In this document: in pieces, positions 9,574 to 20,373 of the stretch
Position numbering within the stretch: the first letter of the stretch is position 1
Layout: the number at the start of each line of letters is the position of its first letter
Assembly: GCA_003313425.1 (NCBI GenBank)
Contig: NHZP01000045.1
Location: 335,557 to 399,556 of the forward strand
Length of the DNA stretch: 64,000 bases
Source: Pseudopyrenochaeta lycopersici
Lineage: Eukaryota > Ascomycota > Dothideomycetes > Pleosporales > Pseudopyrenochaetaceae
Direction: 5' to 3'
The notes under the pieces: model-generated
Told to the model about the DNA's origin: nothing
Database searches by the model: none
What the model saw: the letters and a program-made list of their open reading frames with translations, nothing else
Position numbers and translations under genes: made by a program

Positions 9574-10872
9574 ATGACTACTTCATCTTTCTCCAATTTT
9601 CCTAACGATGTCCTAGTCGAGATACTCACACAGCTCAAACGGATCAGCGACACCACTCAAGACCTCACTTCATGTTTGCTGGTGAACCGCCGTTGGCGGG
9701 CGGCCACTACGCCTCTTCTATACGGGAACGTCGCTCTTACGCATAATAATTTGATTCGCTTCTGTGAGCATCTGGATGTGGGGAGATATGCAGCGTATAT
9801 CCATTCTATCACGATATCTCTCCAGCCATACGAAGACCTCGAGCAAGTCTCACAGCTAATCCCCTTACTCTCTCACTTCTCCAACCTCCGCTCTTTCTCC
9901 TTCTGGCTCAGTAAAGGATACCACGACATAGTTCCGCAGTCGACTCTAGTTCAACTCGTGGAGGAGTTACCACCGTCCTGCGCGAACCTCGAACTCGATA
10001 CTTTCGGCTACGATGCACGTGCGGAAGGAGATGCAATGCACCTCTGCGACTCCCTTCGTAGAGTACTTCCGAGAATGCAGCATGTACGCCTCCGCGTGCG
10101 AAGCTGTGAGACGCTTTTCACCGAACCCTCGACAATGGGCCAAACGATAAGCCTCCCGCATCTCAAGTCCTTCATCTACACCTGCGCCCGCCCGCCCGGC
10201 ACGCCCTTGCCTACATGCCGCTGCCCAGACCTAAGCCCCATAACGCACGACCACCACGACCTCCTCTGGACCACCGTCACCAGCAATCTGCAAAGCCTCG
10301 TCGCAACACCCAAAGCCGTCCCCACCGACGCACAAGTCTACGCCTTCACAACAACAGACAGAAACGACAACGACCTTTCCCTCTGGCAAGCGCACATCCG
10401 CGCCGACATGCGTGCACAAACTAGCCTCGTCCTCCCCCACCGCGCCGTCTGGATGGAAGCCATGATCCGCGGCTCGTGCGTGCTGCGGCTCCACGACGGG
10501 ACGGAAGTCATGAGCGTGCCGGCGAATATCGAGGCCGTTGCTGAGGGCCGGCTGTGGCGCGAAGTGCGTGGGGGCGCGAGACTGCCGGCGGCGGTGCTGG
10601 CGGATGCGCGCGCGGGGAAGGCGAGTTTCGCAGTCGGGTGTGAGGAGAAGCCGCTGGCGTATCTGAAGACTAGTACGCAGTGGAGAGAAGACAATTCGAG
10701 GAAGAAGCTGAGGACATGGGTCAATGAGGAGAGCATGGGGATTAGGCTGGTGGGTGCGGAGGTGAGGAGGGGCAAGGACGAGTATCTCTCGTTGGAGATG
10801 GTGAAGGAAATCACGCCGGAGGGGTGGAGGAGGGTGGGCATGAACGATGTGTTGGAGGAGATTGGAACTTGA
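9574..10872 (+). CDS. F-box domain protein
   Basis: This intronless 432-residue protein starts at ATG 9574 (context ACAATGAC). Residues about 6-55 read as an F-box: F-S-N-F-P-N-D-V-L-V-E-I-L, then C-L-L-V-N-R-R-W-R and the closing P-L-L-Y-G-N-V. F-box proteins normally bind Skp1 in SCF ubiquitin ligases and present substrates. The middle has leucine-spaced segments but no clear LRR array, so the substrate is unknown. The C-terminal third is unfamiliar. It is the first gene of the intact island and converges on the LysM gene, with only 70 bp between the stop codons. GC-rich third positions and the absence of RIP scars suggest it is functional. Such F-box genes are numerous in Pezizomycotina, and the call is to domain level only. 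Confidence 0.85.
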   Translation: MTTSSFSNFPNDVLVEILTQLKRISDTTQDLTSCLLVNRRWRAATTPLLYGNVALTHNNLIRFCEHLDVGRYAAYIHSITISLQPYEDLEQVSQLIPLLSHFSNLRSFSFWLSKGYHDIVPQSTLVQLVEELPPSCANLELDTFGYDARAEGDAMHLCDSLRRVLPRMQHVRLRVRSCETLFTEPSTMGQTISLPHLKSFIYTCARPPGTPLPTCRCPDLSPITHDHHDLLWTTVTSNLQSLVATPKAVPTDAQVYAFTTTDRNDNDLSLWQAHIRADMRAQTSLVLPHRAVWMEAMIRGSCVLRLHDGTEVMSVPANIEAVAEGRLWREVRGGARLPAAVLADARAGKASFAVGCEEKPLAYLKTSTQWREDNSRKKLRTWVNEESMGIRLVGAEVRRGKDEYLSLEMVKEITPEGWRRVGMNDVLEEIGT

Positions 10873-10942
10873 TATCTGAAAGCTGCTTTCAGCTTGTAGT
10901 ATTTACCCGTACTTGTTATATATGATCCAGCATCACTGTTTT

Positions 10943-12102
10943 CTACAACACGGCAACACACGCCCACGTCTCAGCCCACAACCCACTACAATCACTCTTC
11001 ACTGCCGGATTCCACTTAAACAGGTTCGCCAGCGTCACCTTCGCACTACTCAGCACGCTCGCACACGTCTGGTCCTTCTTCACAAAGTAGAACGTCTTGC
11101 AGTTCGTCACCATTCCCGATTGAATCGGCGTCGGCGTCGCAACGCCGTTGCCCGGCTTGGTGCTCGTCGGCTTTGCAGTCGTCGTCGGCTTGGTAGGTGT
11201 AGGTGTAGGTGTGAATCCAACGATGCCAACGCAGAAATACGCATCGGCCCACATCGACTGACAGTTGTCGCCGACGCCGGTGTTCCAGGTGGTGAATTGC
11301 TTGAGCGTGATGCCGTACTTGGCAGTCATGTCGGAGCAGAATTCTCCGGGCTGCTGGAGGTGGAATTTGTTGCAGTTGGAGACCATGCCGGGCTGCGTGG
11401 GGAGTGGGGTGGTGATGCCGTTGCCGGTAGTGGTCGTTGGCTTAGCCGTGGTGGCCTTGGTCGACGTCGGTGTGGGCGTGAAGCCAATCACGCCGACGCA
11501 GAAGTACGCGCCTCCCCACATGGATTGACAGTTGTCTCCAACTCCAGTGTTCCATGTTGTGAATTGCTTTAGAGTGATGCCGTATTTGGCGGCCATGTCG
11601 GAGCAGTACTCGCCGGAGACTTGCAGGTGGAACTTGTTGCAGTTCTCTACCATACCTGGCTGGGTAGGCAGGGGTGTAGTGACTCCATTGCTGGGCTTGG
11701 TGCTGGTTGGTGCAGCTGTAGGTGGAGCCGTTGTTGGGGAGCCAGTGGGTACGCCAGTGGGTTCACCGTAGGCTTCCACGCAGTAGGATTGGTAGGGGTT
11801 GAAGTTGTTGCAGTTCTCATCTACAAGGGGGTTCTTTGCAGCAGGTCAGTGGTTTGAGCGGTTGAAAGGATGGAATGGTTGCCACTCACCCAGCGAAGGA
11901 AGTCCTCGAAGGATGCACCGAACTGGCCAGGTACCGCTTTGCAATCGGTTTGTGACTCGTTGTCATACCACCAACTGCAGTACTGCGACGACGACGGGTC
12001 CGCAAAGTATGCAGGGGTATCACCGCGGCGAACAAGAGCGGGTGAAGCGGTGACTTGATGGAGAGTCGCCGCAAACAATGCGGTCTTCAACAGTGCGTAC
12101 AT
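10943..12102 (-). CDS. Secreted protein with four LysM domains
   Basis: There are two exons, complement 11890-12102 and 10943-11833, with a 56-bp GT-AG intron (11834-11889). Joined, they encode 367 residues. Residues 1-19 form a signal peptide ending V-T-A-S. The first LysM (about 41-89, split by the intron after F-L-R-W) is the most divergent. LysM 2 (about 135-187) and LysM 3 (about 223-275) are nearly identical (both C-S-D-M, K-Y-G-I-T-L-K-Q-F-T-T-W-N-T-G-V). LysM 4 (about 317-367) ends the protein. Linkers are Thr/Pro-rich and probably O-mannosylated. Conserved Cys in each module fits fungal-type LysM. Such proteins bind chitin oligomers outside the cell and, in plant pathogens, can hide chitin from host receptors or shield hyphae. 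No catalytic domain is present. Its neighbours are further chitin-directed secreted genes. Confidence 0.93.
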
Positions 12103-12477
12103 GATGAATGAACGGAGATCAGCGAGATATTCATTGTACAGTGTTTCTCAGAGATGGTCTGCCAAACTACCCGGATTGCGAGCAGATTTTGTATGCTGGG
12201 AAATTATCTTCCCGTAATCACTGTCGTCGGAAATCTCTGCCGACAACCTTGGAAAGAACCAATACACCATGACATTGCGTCGAGGCAGATCGAACGAGCT
12301 TCAATCTTGGCATCGAATAGTCTGGTACCTGGTGAAAATTTCAACGGTACGCCTAATGCTCATCAGTAATATGAAAGTCTCAATGGCGGTGTGCCGTGAG
12401 AGAAACGAGAGACTCACTGGTACATGCCCCTGACGCCAGACCAGGATGTGGATTGGGGTTGCATTGCCGTCTGCATA
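12103..12477. promoter_or_regulatory. Upstream region of the four-LysM gene
   Basis: About 375 bp of GC-balanced sequence lies between the LysM start codon and the MITE. A 71-codon plus-strand open frame here lacks any domain. I infer promoter function from position only; no specific binding site can be supported. Confidence 0.35.
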
Positions 12478-12739
12478 CTATGGTATCAGGGTTAGGTAGT
12501 GTAGGTGGGTCCCGGGCGACCAGGGGGCGCAAAAGCGGGTAATTGACTGTATTTCATCAAATCCCCTGTAGCTTTGTATTGAAAGTAATGCACACCTGTC
12601 ACAACCTGCTTTAATGCGTCCCTCTCATCTCATTTGTATGTAAAGAAAGACAGATTTAGGCTTAGTGCATTTCAAGCCATTTAAAACCAACCCCTAGTCG
12701 CCCGGGACCCACCTACACTACCTAACCCTGATACCATAG
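12478..12739. mobile_element. 262-bp MITE with 49-bp near-perfect inverted repeats
   Basis: The left end CTATGGTATCAGGGTTAGGT... and the right end are inverted copies that match at 48 of the outer 49 positions (one C/T difference). The element is flanked by TA at 12476-12477 and 12740-12741, so a TA-targeting (Tc1/mariner-type) transposase is the likely mover. It is non-coding inside. The nearly intact arms suggest recent activity and escape from RIP, expected because the element is shorter than the repeat length RIP recognises. It sits upstream of the four-LysM gene. Confidence 0.85.
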
Positions 12740-12741
12740 TA

Positions 12742-13622
12742 AGGCCCCGTTGTATGTACCTTGCAGCAGGCCTCGTGCTGCCCGTGGGCTGCGTCAGGCT
12801 ACATAGCACGTGACTTGCCTATCCACGAAAACGTTAAAGGTGGGTGAGTGAGATCACAAAGCGGGCCAGTGGGATCGTAATCCCTGTTGGTGTAAGCCGG
12901 AGGGATCCTATAAAGGCAGGCACACTGCATCGGACCGAGGCGCAACGTCGTGACGGATGGGCCGCGGAACATAAGGGGCCAAAGTATGTCCACAATAGGT
13001 CATCGGCGGAGGCAGCTTTCAGTGGCGAGCGGGACAGTCTGGACTGTGAAGACATTCAGGTCGTGTCACCGTGGACGCCTAAACGAAAGGAAATGCATGC
13101 CAAGGTAGACGCCCGCCATCTACCCTCTCTATTAAAATATAATTAATAACTATATAGACTTTAGCGTTTTTAGGTACCTAATAATAATTATTATTCTAAG
13201 AGACTACTATTCTAATTTAGCTTAATTTAGGCTTGAAATAGTAGAGTTATATGAGGCAGTTGGGTAAAGTTGGTGTTGGTGTGCGATTTTGCAGTGCGAG
13301 GAATTTTGCTTTCCACTTGGAAAGGCGGATCTTGTTGATGGTGGGGACCAAAGTTTAGCTCCTTGGCATACCAATGTCGAACATCCTCTCCGCCGTTAGA
13401 CAGCTACAGTAGCTCCAATCACGATACCGACAGCAAAAGATCTGCGTGCTTTCATACTCGAACTCCTTGATTGTATGAATTTAAGCACTAGCTAGGGCCC
13501 TGAAGATGCCATTCAACGCCAATTACGCTTCCCTATGTTTCCTTATGTGCACGTTCCAAAATTCGACTGGCTAGAGAGTAACGAGGGTTAGAGAGGTATG
13601 ACCAGTTGTGGGAGATATTTGC
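12742..13622. other. Spacer between MITE and LysM-CBM18 gene
   Basis: A 100-codon plus-strand open frame (12844-13146) has no domain. At 13130-13255 there is a short AT-rich, RIP-like patch with TAG-rich sequence, the only such scar inside the gene island, probably a tiny transposon remnant. The rest is the 3' flank of the gene ending at 13623. Confidence 0.4.
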
Positions 13623-14525
13623 TTACCAGCCTAGATATTTGGAGCACTCATATTCGGACTTGCCACAGTAGCCAGCAGCAGAACAGCAGTCGCCATTCTT
13701 GCTACCTTTACAGGTATATCCGTTGTTGTACGCACATGTACCGTCAGGGCTTACACCTCCTGGAGGTTTGCTCGATGGTGTAGCAGATGGTGGCAGGCTT
13801 GAAGTTGTGGAAGTCCCGAGACATGGTCCGCTCTGGCAACCTGTGGTGCAAAATTGCGTTTGGTTGCCGCACTGACCTGCCGCAGAACAACACAGGCCAA
13901 ACTTGGGCGGGCAAGGCAGGTAGTCGTAATCACGACCGCATTTTCCATCTGTCGAGTATGGAAAGCCGCCTTCGCATGAGCCATCCTGACAAGAGCCTTT
14001 ACCGCAGAAAGACTCGCCGGAGCCGCACCTGTGGTTCGAATTAGCACCAGTCCATCAAGGCAGGGGCAACTTCAAGGTGTATCTACTTACTTTCCTGATC
14101 CGTTGCAACAATCCCCAAAAGTACTTCCAACACAGGTTACATTGTAATTCATCTGCCTGCCGCATTGTCCATCTTTGGTGACTGGCCTCTGGTTTTGTTT
14201 TTCTGGAGTCGTGAGTATTAGCAGGCTTCCATTGATACATAATCTCTACCTTGTAGATTTACTTACGCCATGAAACACAGTATGTTTTCCCGGGTACAAA
14301 GTTCGTGCAGGCCGGACCAAGACCTGGGTTCGCAGTGATAAATTCATCCAGCGGAATCTTGAATTGGGCAAGGACATCATCGCAACCTGTCCAAACGTCT
14401 GTCGTGTAGTTGAGGCGGCACAGGGATGCAATGGCTGCTTGTCGGGCGTGGACCGCAGAATGAGAGAGCTTGTGGGCTGCGGAAGCAAAACCCAGTGAGC
14501 TCACAAAAGCCAACAGTGGAAGCAT
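13623..14525 (-). CDS. Secreted chitin-binding protein: LysM plus three CBM18
   Basis: Three exons, complement 14267-14525, 14091-14202 and 13623-14028, have introns of 64 and 62 bp with good GTAAGT donors. Joined, they give 258 residues. The start at 14525 gives a signal peptide M-L-P-L-L-A-F-V-S-S-L-G-F-A-S-A. Residues about 31-85 form one LysM (containing C-x-L-N-Y and L-D-E-F-I-T-A-N-P). Three Cys-rich CBM18 (hevein-like) modules follow: about 98-143 (G-D-C-C-N-G-S-G-K-C-G), about 150-190 (G-L-C-C-S-A-A-G-Q-C-G), and the C-terminal one (G-D-C-C-S-A-A-G-Y-C-G). A Ser/Thr/Pro linker separates the second and third. It has no enzyme domain and so is a chitin binder of the cell wall or apoplast. 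It is divergent from the chitinase at 15236. The stop codon directly follows the last CBM18. Confidence 0.92.
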
Positions 14526-15235
14526 TTTGATACGCTTCAGAAACGCTGGATCTGCGAAGAAGAGAATTTCGGATTTTTTGTGTCTTGAAAGCCTGCAAGG
14601 GGAGGCTGACAACCTGATGTCTCAAGAACTTGAGCGGTAAGTGACCGGAGGGACGAATATTGCATCCAAGACTCATCTGAGTGCCTTTTGTCGACCACTC
14701 AAGCCGTGTCGGGCGCATCGCACGAGTGAAAAAAGGATTGACACCGCCAGCAAGGTCGCAAGCGTGGTCGATCACTCCTAGTGCCCACGGCAGGCCATCC
14801 TTCGCTGCACAATAGATTGAGATGTAAGCGGGCACGGTTCAGGTCATTTTACCCTGCAGGAACACATTGCAAGGAAACAGCCGCACACTGACTTTCTCAT
14901 ACCTCGGCTGACGCCTGAACTTATTTTGTGTTGCATCCGGGTATCAGAACCTTGATGACCCACTTCTTGATATGGCTAGAGAACGTGGCGATGGGTTGAT
15001 TTACACCCTCAACATTGCCACCTACAGCGGCTGGATTCTTGTGCCCGAAAGTAAGGGGCCGAATCTATGTCATGGGTTTAGAAAGCCAAGAAGTGTATTA
15101 TACTTGGCAGATATACGCTCGACGGACTCTTATCCAACCGCCGTGTGAGCACACCCAAGTCTCTTCAGAATTGGACTCTCTTACACTTTCTGTGGTTCAA
15201 AATCTCTCCACTTGAGATTCAGTAGAGTCTCAATC
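14526..15235. promoter_or_regulatory. Shared divergent promoter region
   Basis: There are 710 bp between the start codon of the LysM-CBM18 gene (minus) and that of the DNase-chitinase (plus). Head-to-head placement of two secreted chitin-directed genes suggests co-regulation. I cannot support individual transcription-factor sites. No open frame here is convincing: the one overlapping 14377-14835 on the minus strand is a shadow of the LysM exon. Confidence 0.5.
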
Positions 15236-18200
15236 ATGGCGGGAGTTATGCCAACAAGACATGCCTTATGGCTTTTTGCTTGGCTTGTCTATTTTCAAAC
15301 TATCCTTGTCTCAGGGCAATGGGGACCTGTCTCTCAAGTCAATGGTGTCGATACGTATCAAGCAACGCCAGTTCAGGTAAGGTTGCAAACTTGTGATCCT
15401 CATGTGTTGTGGCTAATGAAAGCGGATAGCAAAGTCCCCAGGGAATCCCAACGCTTATTTACAACTGTGCAAAGATGCCAGCCATCTGCACGAATGTTAA
15501 TAGAAGGAATCCTCTGACACCCCAACCTGGAGGCGGCTTCGGGCAACTCATCGGTGGACCAATCACGCTACACTTTGACACAGATGCAACAAGAAAGGAC
15601 ACAAGACGTAACTTTGCATGTCCGGGCAGTTGGAACAGAAACCACCCTTGTCCAGAGACCGCCCCAGCACAACCGCACACTGTTCCAAAAGGTGCCAGCT
15701 TGAACCGCGGGTCCTTCCCAGCTCGACCTCACGGACCGTCCCGACAAAACAAACAAAGAGGCGATACAGGCTATAACACGATTGCAAACGCGGCTGGCCA
15801 GCCTGCTGGTATGGTAAGTCAAGGCTCTTCTGCTATATGCGAAGCTCGAAAAGCTTGCACTTCGCACACTATTTGATTCTCTGTTTCGCTGAAACTGTAT
15901 GCTAATGTCCTCTTGCAGATATGGACCTGCGATGAATGGCCAATGGCAACGTAGGCTTCTGAACTCTGGCCCTTGATTCCGAACATTAACGATTTGACAG
16001 TACCGTTGAGGGTGGAGCAGGAGCTACGAGTTACTGTGCTCCTTATGCTCAAAGCTGTCTAACGACAGTGCCGCCAGTTACTTACGTACGTTCTGAACAG
16101 AACTTCCAATCCGATGCTCAGAGTACCCTTCGTTTGCGTGTAGCAGATGTCAATAATGCTGGTCAGGCAAACGGGGTCTATAGGTTCCGTTTCAAGACTC
16201 TTTTCAATCCAGAAACGGATGATGCAGCTACGGCAATTGAGTATAATATTGATCCGCAGACGGAATCGGTGAACGTGTGGCTGAGAAGAGAACTCGACCA
16301 TGAACCTCATCCGGCCGCAATTTACCGAGTTCACGAGGGTTTCTATGACAATGGAACCATTAGGAAATATACAAGGTTGAGCGATGAGGAAGTGAGTCTA
16401 AATATGGTAATACATATGCATGACTCCATACTAAAACATTTACAGTCCGCCAAGATCCGCAAAAGGGCACTGCAACTGAAACGACGCCAAGAGGGCGAAG
16501 AGGCGCCACAAGAACAACCTGAGGGAGAGTCCAAGCCATCAGCGCAGCAGAACTTTGAAACGCTGCCGAGGCCTCCTCCTTTGCCTATCATTGAGATAGC
16601 TCGTGACTTCATCAATGACCAGGCTGGTGTCGAAGATGGTTCAACGTACATCATGCGTGTGCTCGAATCGAGCAATGCTACAGTTTTTCCAAACGAGACT
16701 GAGTTTACAAACGCTACTCTCAACACGCGAGACCTTGTGTCTCCAGCATATGTCCTTGAGCCGCTCACCGGTCGAAAGATTTTCGGTGTCTCGGACATCA
16801 GTCCTGGTTTTCTTGACTTCGCATCGTTGCCGGAGATGAAAGGAATGGCCAAACGTCAATCTGCAAAACGACAATGCGACGCGTCAACGCCTTGTCCAGA
16901 TGGTAGTTGCTGCAACAAGAGTGGAAGATGTGGTTTTGGAAAAGAGAACTGTGGAGATGGCTGCCAATCGAATTGTAAGAGCTTCACTAAACATCATCAT
17001 GGCTTGACTGACTGTTTGCTAGGCGATGCAAAGGCTTTCTGCGGCAAAGACAGCGAAGGCGGAAACTCAAAGTGCCCGTTGAATGTCTGCTGTAGTTTTT
17101 ACGGCTATTGCGGTGTAAGTGCTGGGAATGTCCCGCTCCATCTAATCGCAAGCTAAGGATCTGGGTTAGGTTGAAACGGAATTCTGCCTCGGAAACGGTC
17201 CGACACAACCTTGCCAGGCTGGTATGGGAAGCTGTGAAGTTAAGGCAGCTCCAACATGCGGTGGTGCAACATCCGCCGGGCGCAGCATCGGATATTATCG
17301 TGAGTCCCAAACCCTCTGTTTATACGCAAGACAGCACCGCTAACAGATCGGAAGAGGGTGGCAACGTTCGCGACAGGCAGTGCAATCGCATCTCGCCTAA
17401 GGACATCAACACTAAAGGGCTCACCCACCTGAATTTTGCTTTCGCAACTATTGACCCTAACACGTTCGAGGTATTGCCGGCCAACTCGGCCGACCCGGAC
17501 CTATACAAAGAGTTTACAGGACTGAAGTCATCCACGCTGCAGACGTGGATTGCTATTGGCGGCTGGGACTTCAACGACCCTGGTCCAACAAGGACTACTT
17601 TCAGTAACCTAGCCCGTACTGCTGCTCGTCGTGCACGGTTCATCACATCGTTGAAAACTTTCCTGACGAAGTATGGCTTTCAAGGCGTCGATATCGACTG
17701 GGAATAGTAAGTGTTCTTTACTAATCAGGTATCCAAGTTCTCAATCACTCACACGAATGCAGTCCCGGAGCCCCAGACAGAGGTGGTATCAAAGAAGACA
17801 CAGACAACTATGTTGCATTAGTCAAAGAGATGAGAGCCTCCTTTGGCACACAGTTCGGTATCAGTATGGCGATTCCCTCAGCTTACTGGTATATGCGTTG
17901 GGTGAGTCCGCCGAATCCATGGCAAGATCGATCTAACAAGCCCAAAGTTCAAGTTGAAAGAGATGGAGCCTTACGTCGATTGGTTCGGTGTTATGTCCTA
18001 CGATCTGCACGGCCCTTGGGACGCTCAAGTGTTGCAGATTGGAAAGGTGGTTCTCGGCCACACCAATGTTCCAGAGATCGCCAACTGGACGCTTCCTCTG
18101 GCTTACGAAGGCGTGAACCCAGCAAAGCTCAACCTGGGTCTTGCCTATTATGCACGAGGCTATACCGTGGCTGATCAAAACTGTAACGGTGTAGGGTGTG

Positions 18201-19880
18201 CATGGTCAGGTACCAGCCGGCCAGGTCCCTGCACCAACTTTGGTGGTGTCATGTCTCTCCAAGAGATCGAGAACCAAATCATTCCCCAACTTGCGGTCAA
18301 GCCTACTCTTCTTGAGAAAGACATGATGATGGAGTTGAAGTGGGGCAATCAGTGGATAGGCTACGATAACATGGAGACAATTGCGATGAAGAAGCAATGG
18401 GCTAACCAGCACTGCTTTGGTGGCACGATGATCTGGTCTGTCGACTTCTACTCCGGATCTGGAAGTGGAGATATCCCTGACGGTGGAGGATCCGATAACC
18501 CCGACAGCCCAGGAGGCGGTCAAAACGGCGGTGGCGGCAGTGTGGTGTACATTGACCCATCGATTTACGACAAACCAGATCCGGTGGTCAATTGTATCGC
18601 GCCCTGTACGCTCATCCTACCACCACTACAGCTCTCTACAAAGACTACGATCAGCTTCCCTCCATACGTCACCAGCCTCGACGTCGCATGGTCAGAACCC
18701 ACCGGGTGGACGTCCATTGTGCAGACAACCACACTTACAATCCCGCCTGTCACAACCACGGAGATAGAGGTATGGGCAGTAACCATCACTGATACCAGGA
18801 CCGGCACTGGTGTCGACGTGTGGTCTACCTTCTCGATTACCCCTAGTATCAAACCCCCTCCATTTACCATCACGAATGATCCGAACCCACTTACCACTCC
18901 GGGGGTAAGTCACCCACCTGTGACCAGGACTATCACTCCTCCACCGTACCCGTACTCGTACACCCCGCCAAGCGACTCCAAACCTACTACAACGACGAAA
19001 TCGTCCACGGACCCCATCGCTGCCATCATCTTCCCAAGACCTACCTGGAAGCCTGGCAAACCTGGCCCAATCTGCAAGTCGAAGTGCGGAAAGCCATGTC
19101 TCATCTTCTGCAACCATCCTTGCCTGCTAGACTGCACTGATGGAGGTATCGACTTCCCTGACCCCAAGAACCCTAACCCTCCAAAGAAGCCAACCCCCAA
19201 TCCGAAACCAGACCCGAAACCATCTGGAAAGCCCGTCCCACCGCCACCACGACCCTCTGATCCCAAAGGCGACGACCCTCAGGATGAGGAGCAGGAAGAA
19301 GACGACCAGGCTTGCGCTCTCGAGATGGGCCTGCCGCTTCCCACATACCGTCCTACGACATCAACAACGAGCGTCGCACCGAAGCCAACAGCTCCCGCGC
19401 CATCGCCATCGCCTCCACCTGACCCGCCGAAGCCTAATCGCGACACTGAAAACAAGAAGTGCTATAACAGTGGCGCGTTGGTGACGCGTGGCATGATGAT
19501 CGACGCCATCAAAGCTTTCTGCGACTATCACGAGGGTACTGTCCTTGATGCCTCACGCCCCGACACGCAGCGCACTCTGTCCAATGGCGACGGGTACGGC
19601 GCGCACTGTATGGGCGACCTGGGATGCTTCGTGCATATTTACATCTCGGTGACAGCCATCAATGGATGTAAGTGGAGGATGGAGGGCAGTGGAGCGAATC
19701 AGGAGTGTGGCAGGATTCTGAGGAGGGCTGTGGATGAATGTGATCAGAGTAGTACCGAGCATAAGCAAGGAGGTACTGTGGACAGCAACTGTGCGCAGTG
19801 GAAGATTGGTAAGTCAAGCTACGTAGCTCCCATCAAGAAGATAAGACTAACGATTATTAGATCCTGACGCGTACTGGTAA
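15236..19880 (+). CDS. Secreted NucA/NucB-type DNase fused to CBM18-GH18 killer-toxin-like chitinase
   Basis: Eleven exons: 15236-15376, 15430-15813, 15919-15950, 16001-16391, 16446-16974, 17023-17114, 17170-17299, 17355-17706, 17763-17901, 17948-19808, 19861-19880. All junctions are GT-AG and keep frame, giving 1356 residues. A signal peptide comes first (about 1-28, ending V-S-G-Q). Residues about 60-260 resemble the NucA/NucB DNase fold, with T-C-D-E-W-P-M-A-T (178-186) and E-G-G-A-G-A after it. Dibasic sites lie at 322-323, 328-330, 452-453 and 457-458. Two CBM18-like Cys-rich modules follow (about 460-530), then GH18 (about 561-900) with V-D-I-D-W-E-Y-P (Glu 683 catalytic) and M-I-W-S-V-D. 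A long Pro-rich, partly Cys-rich linker leads to a conserved C-terminal domain (about 1232-1356) ending D-P-D-A-Y-W. GH18 plus this tail is typical of subgroup C (zymocin-like) chitinases. The DNase part is the unusual addition. Role in antagonism or wall remodelling is inference. Confidence 0.85.
16392..16445 (+). other. In-frame intron of the DNase-chitinase gene
   Basis: This 54-bp segment starts GTGAGT and ends TTTACAG, and is a multiple of three with no stop. Splicing or retention therefore both keep the frame; retention adds 18 residues between the DNase-like part and the basic segment. I treat it as an intron because of its strong splice sites. Confidence 0.6.
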
Positions 19881-20373
19881 GATATAAATGGTGGAGACAC
19901 ATAAAGCTTACACCTGGGGTTCTGATTTACAACTGCTGTTCCAGAGAACGGATTGATACAGAGAACCGCACTAACGTTGTTGTATCGGTGACCGATCGCT
20001 CGGAGCATATGTGGTTGCATTACTTATGTTTGCGCCACTCTGTAGGTCCTCGTGGCAGTCTTCGCTTCTTGTATGTTAAAGGCCTGGTGTGTGATAGCTG
20101 TCGACTGGCCCGATTAGGAGCCTGTAAGTAACAAGAACGTGATGTTCCACTCGCGCGTCGATTCTGCATGCTTCCTTTCAAGTCCTAGCCTTCCGTTTCT
20201 ATCTTTGGTAAATGATGCTCTCATGCCTGAAGCCGACTTCAACAATTGACTCGCCGTCTGCCTGCCACTGGACACTGTTTGTAGGTCCACAATACGCCCC
20301 TTCTCCAATCGAGTTATTATCGGAGCGAGAATCGAATGTTTGAAAATAAACAGTGTTCGACTGCTCTCGATAG
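19881..20373. other. 3' flank of chitinase and start of transposon mosaic
   Basis: GC-balanced sequence after the TAA at 19878-19880. No gene is supported. From about 20200 it runs into the Copia remnant, whose exact left edge I cannot place. Confidence 0.35.

Noticed and set aside
10338..10967. A 209-codon minus-strand open frame over the F-box gene
   Set aside because: Shadow of the GC-rich F-box CDS; low-complexity Ser/Ala composition and no start context.
10913..11572. A 219-codon plus-strand open frame over the LysM gene
   Set aside because: It is an antisense shadow of the Thr/Pro-rich LysM coding sequence and has no domain of its own.
12478..12520. Telomere-like CAGGGTTAGG in the MITE ends
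   Set aside because: It occurs once per arm within a longer unique inverted repeat, not as a tandem array; chance resemblance.
15212..17156. A separate DNase gene ending at the stop near 17154, distinct from the chitinase
   Set aside because: The open frame only ends because it reads into the intron at 17115-17169. With all introns removed the frame passes without a break from the DNase motif to GH18, splitting no Cys-rich module.
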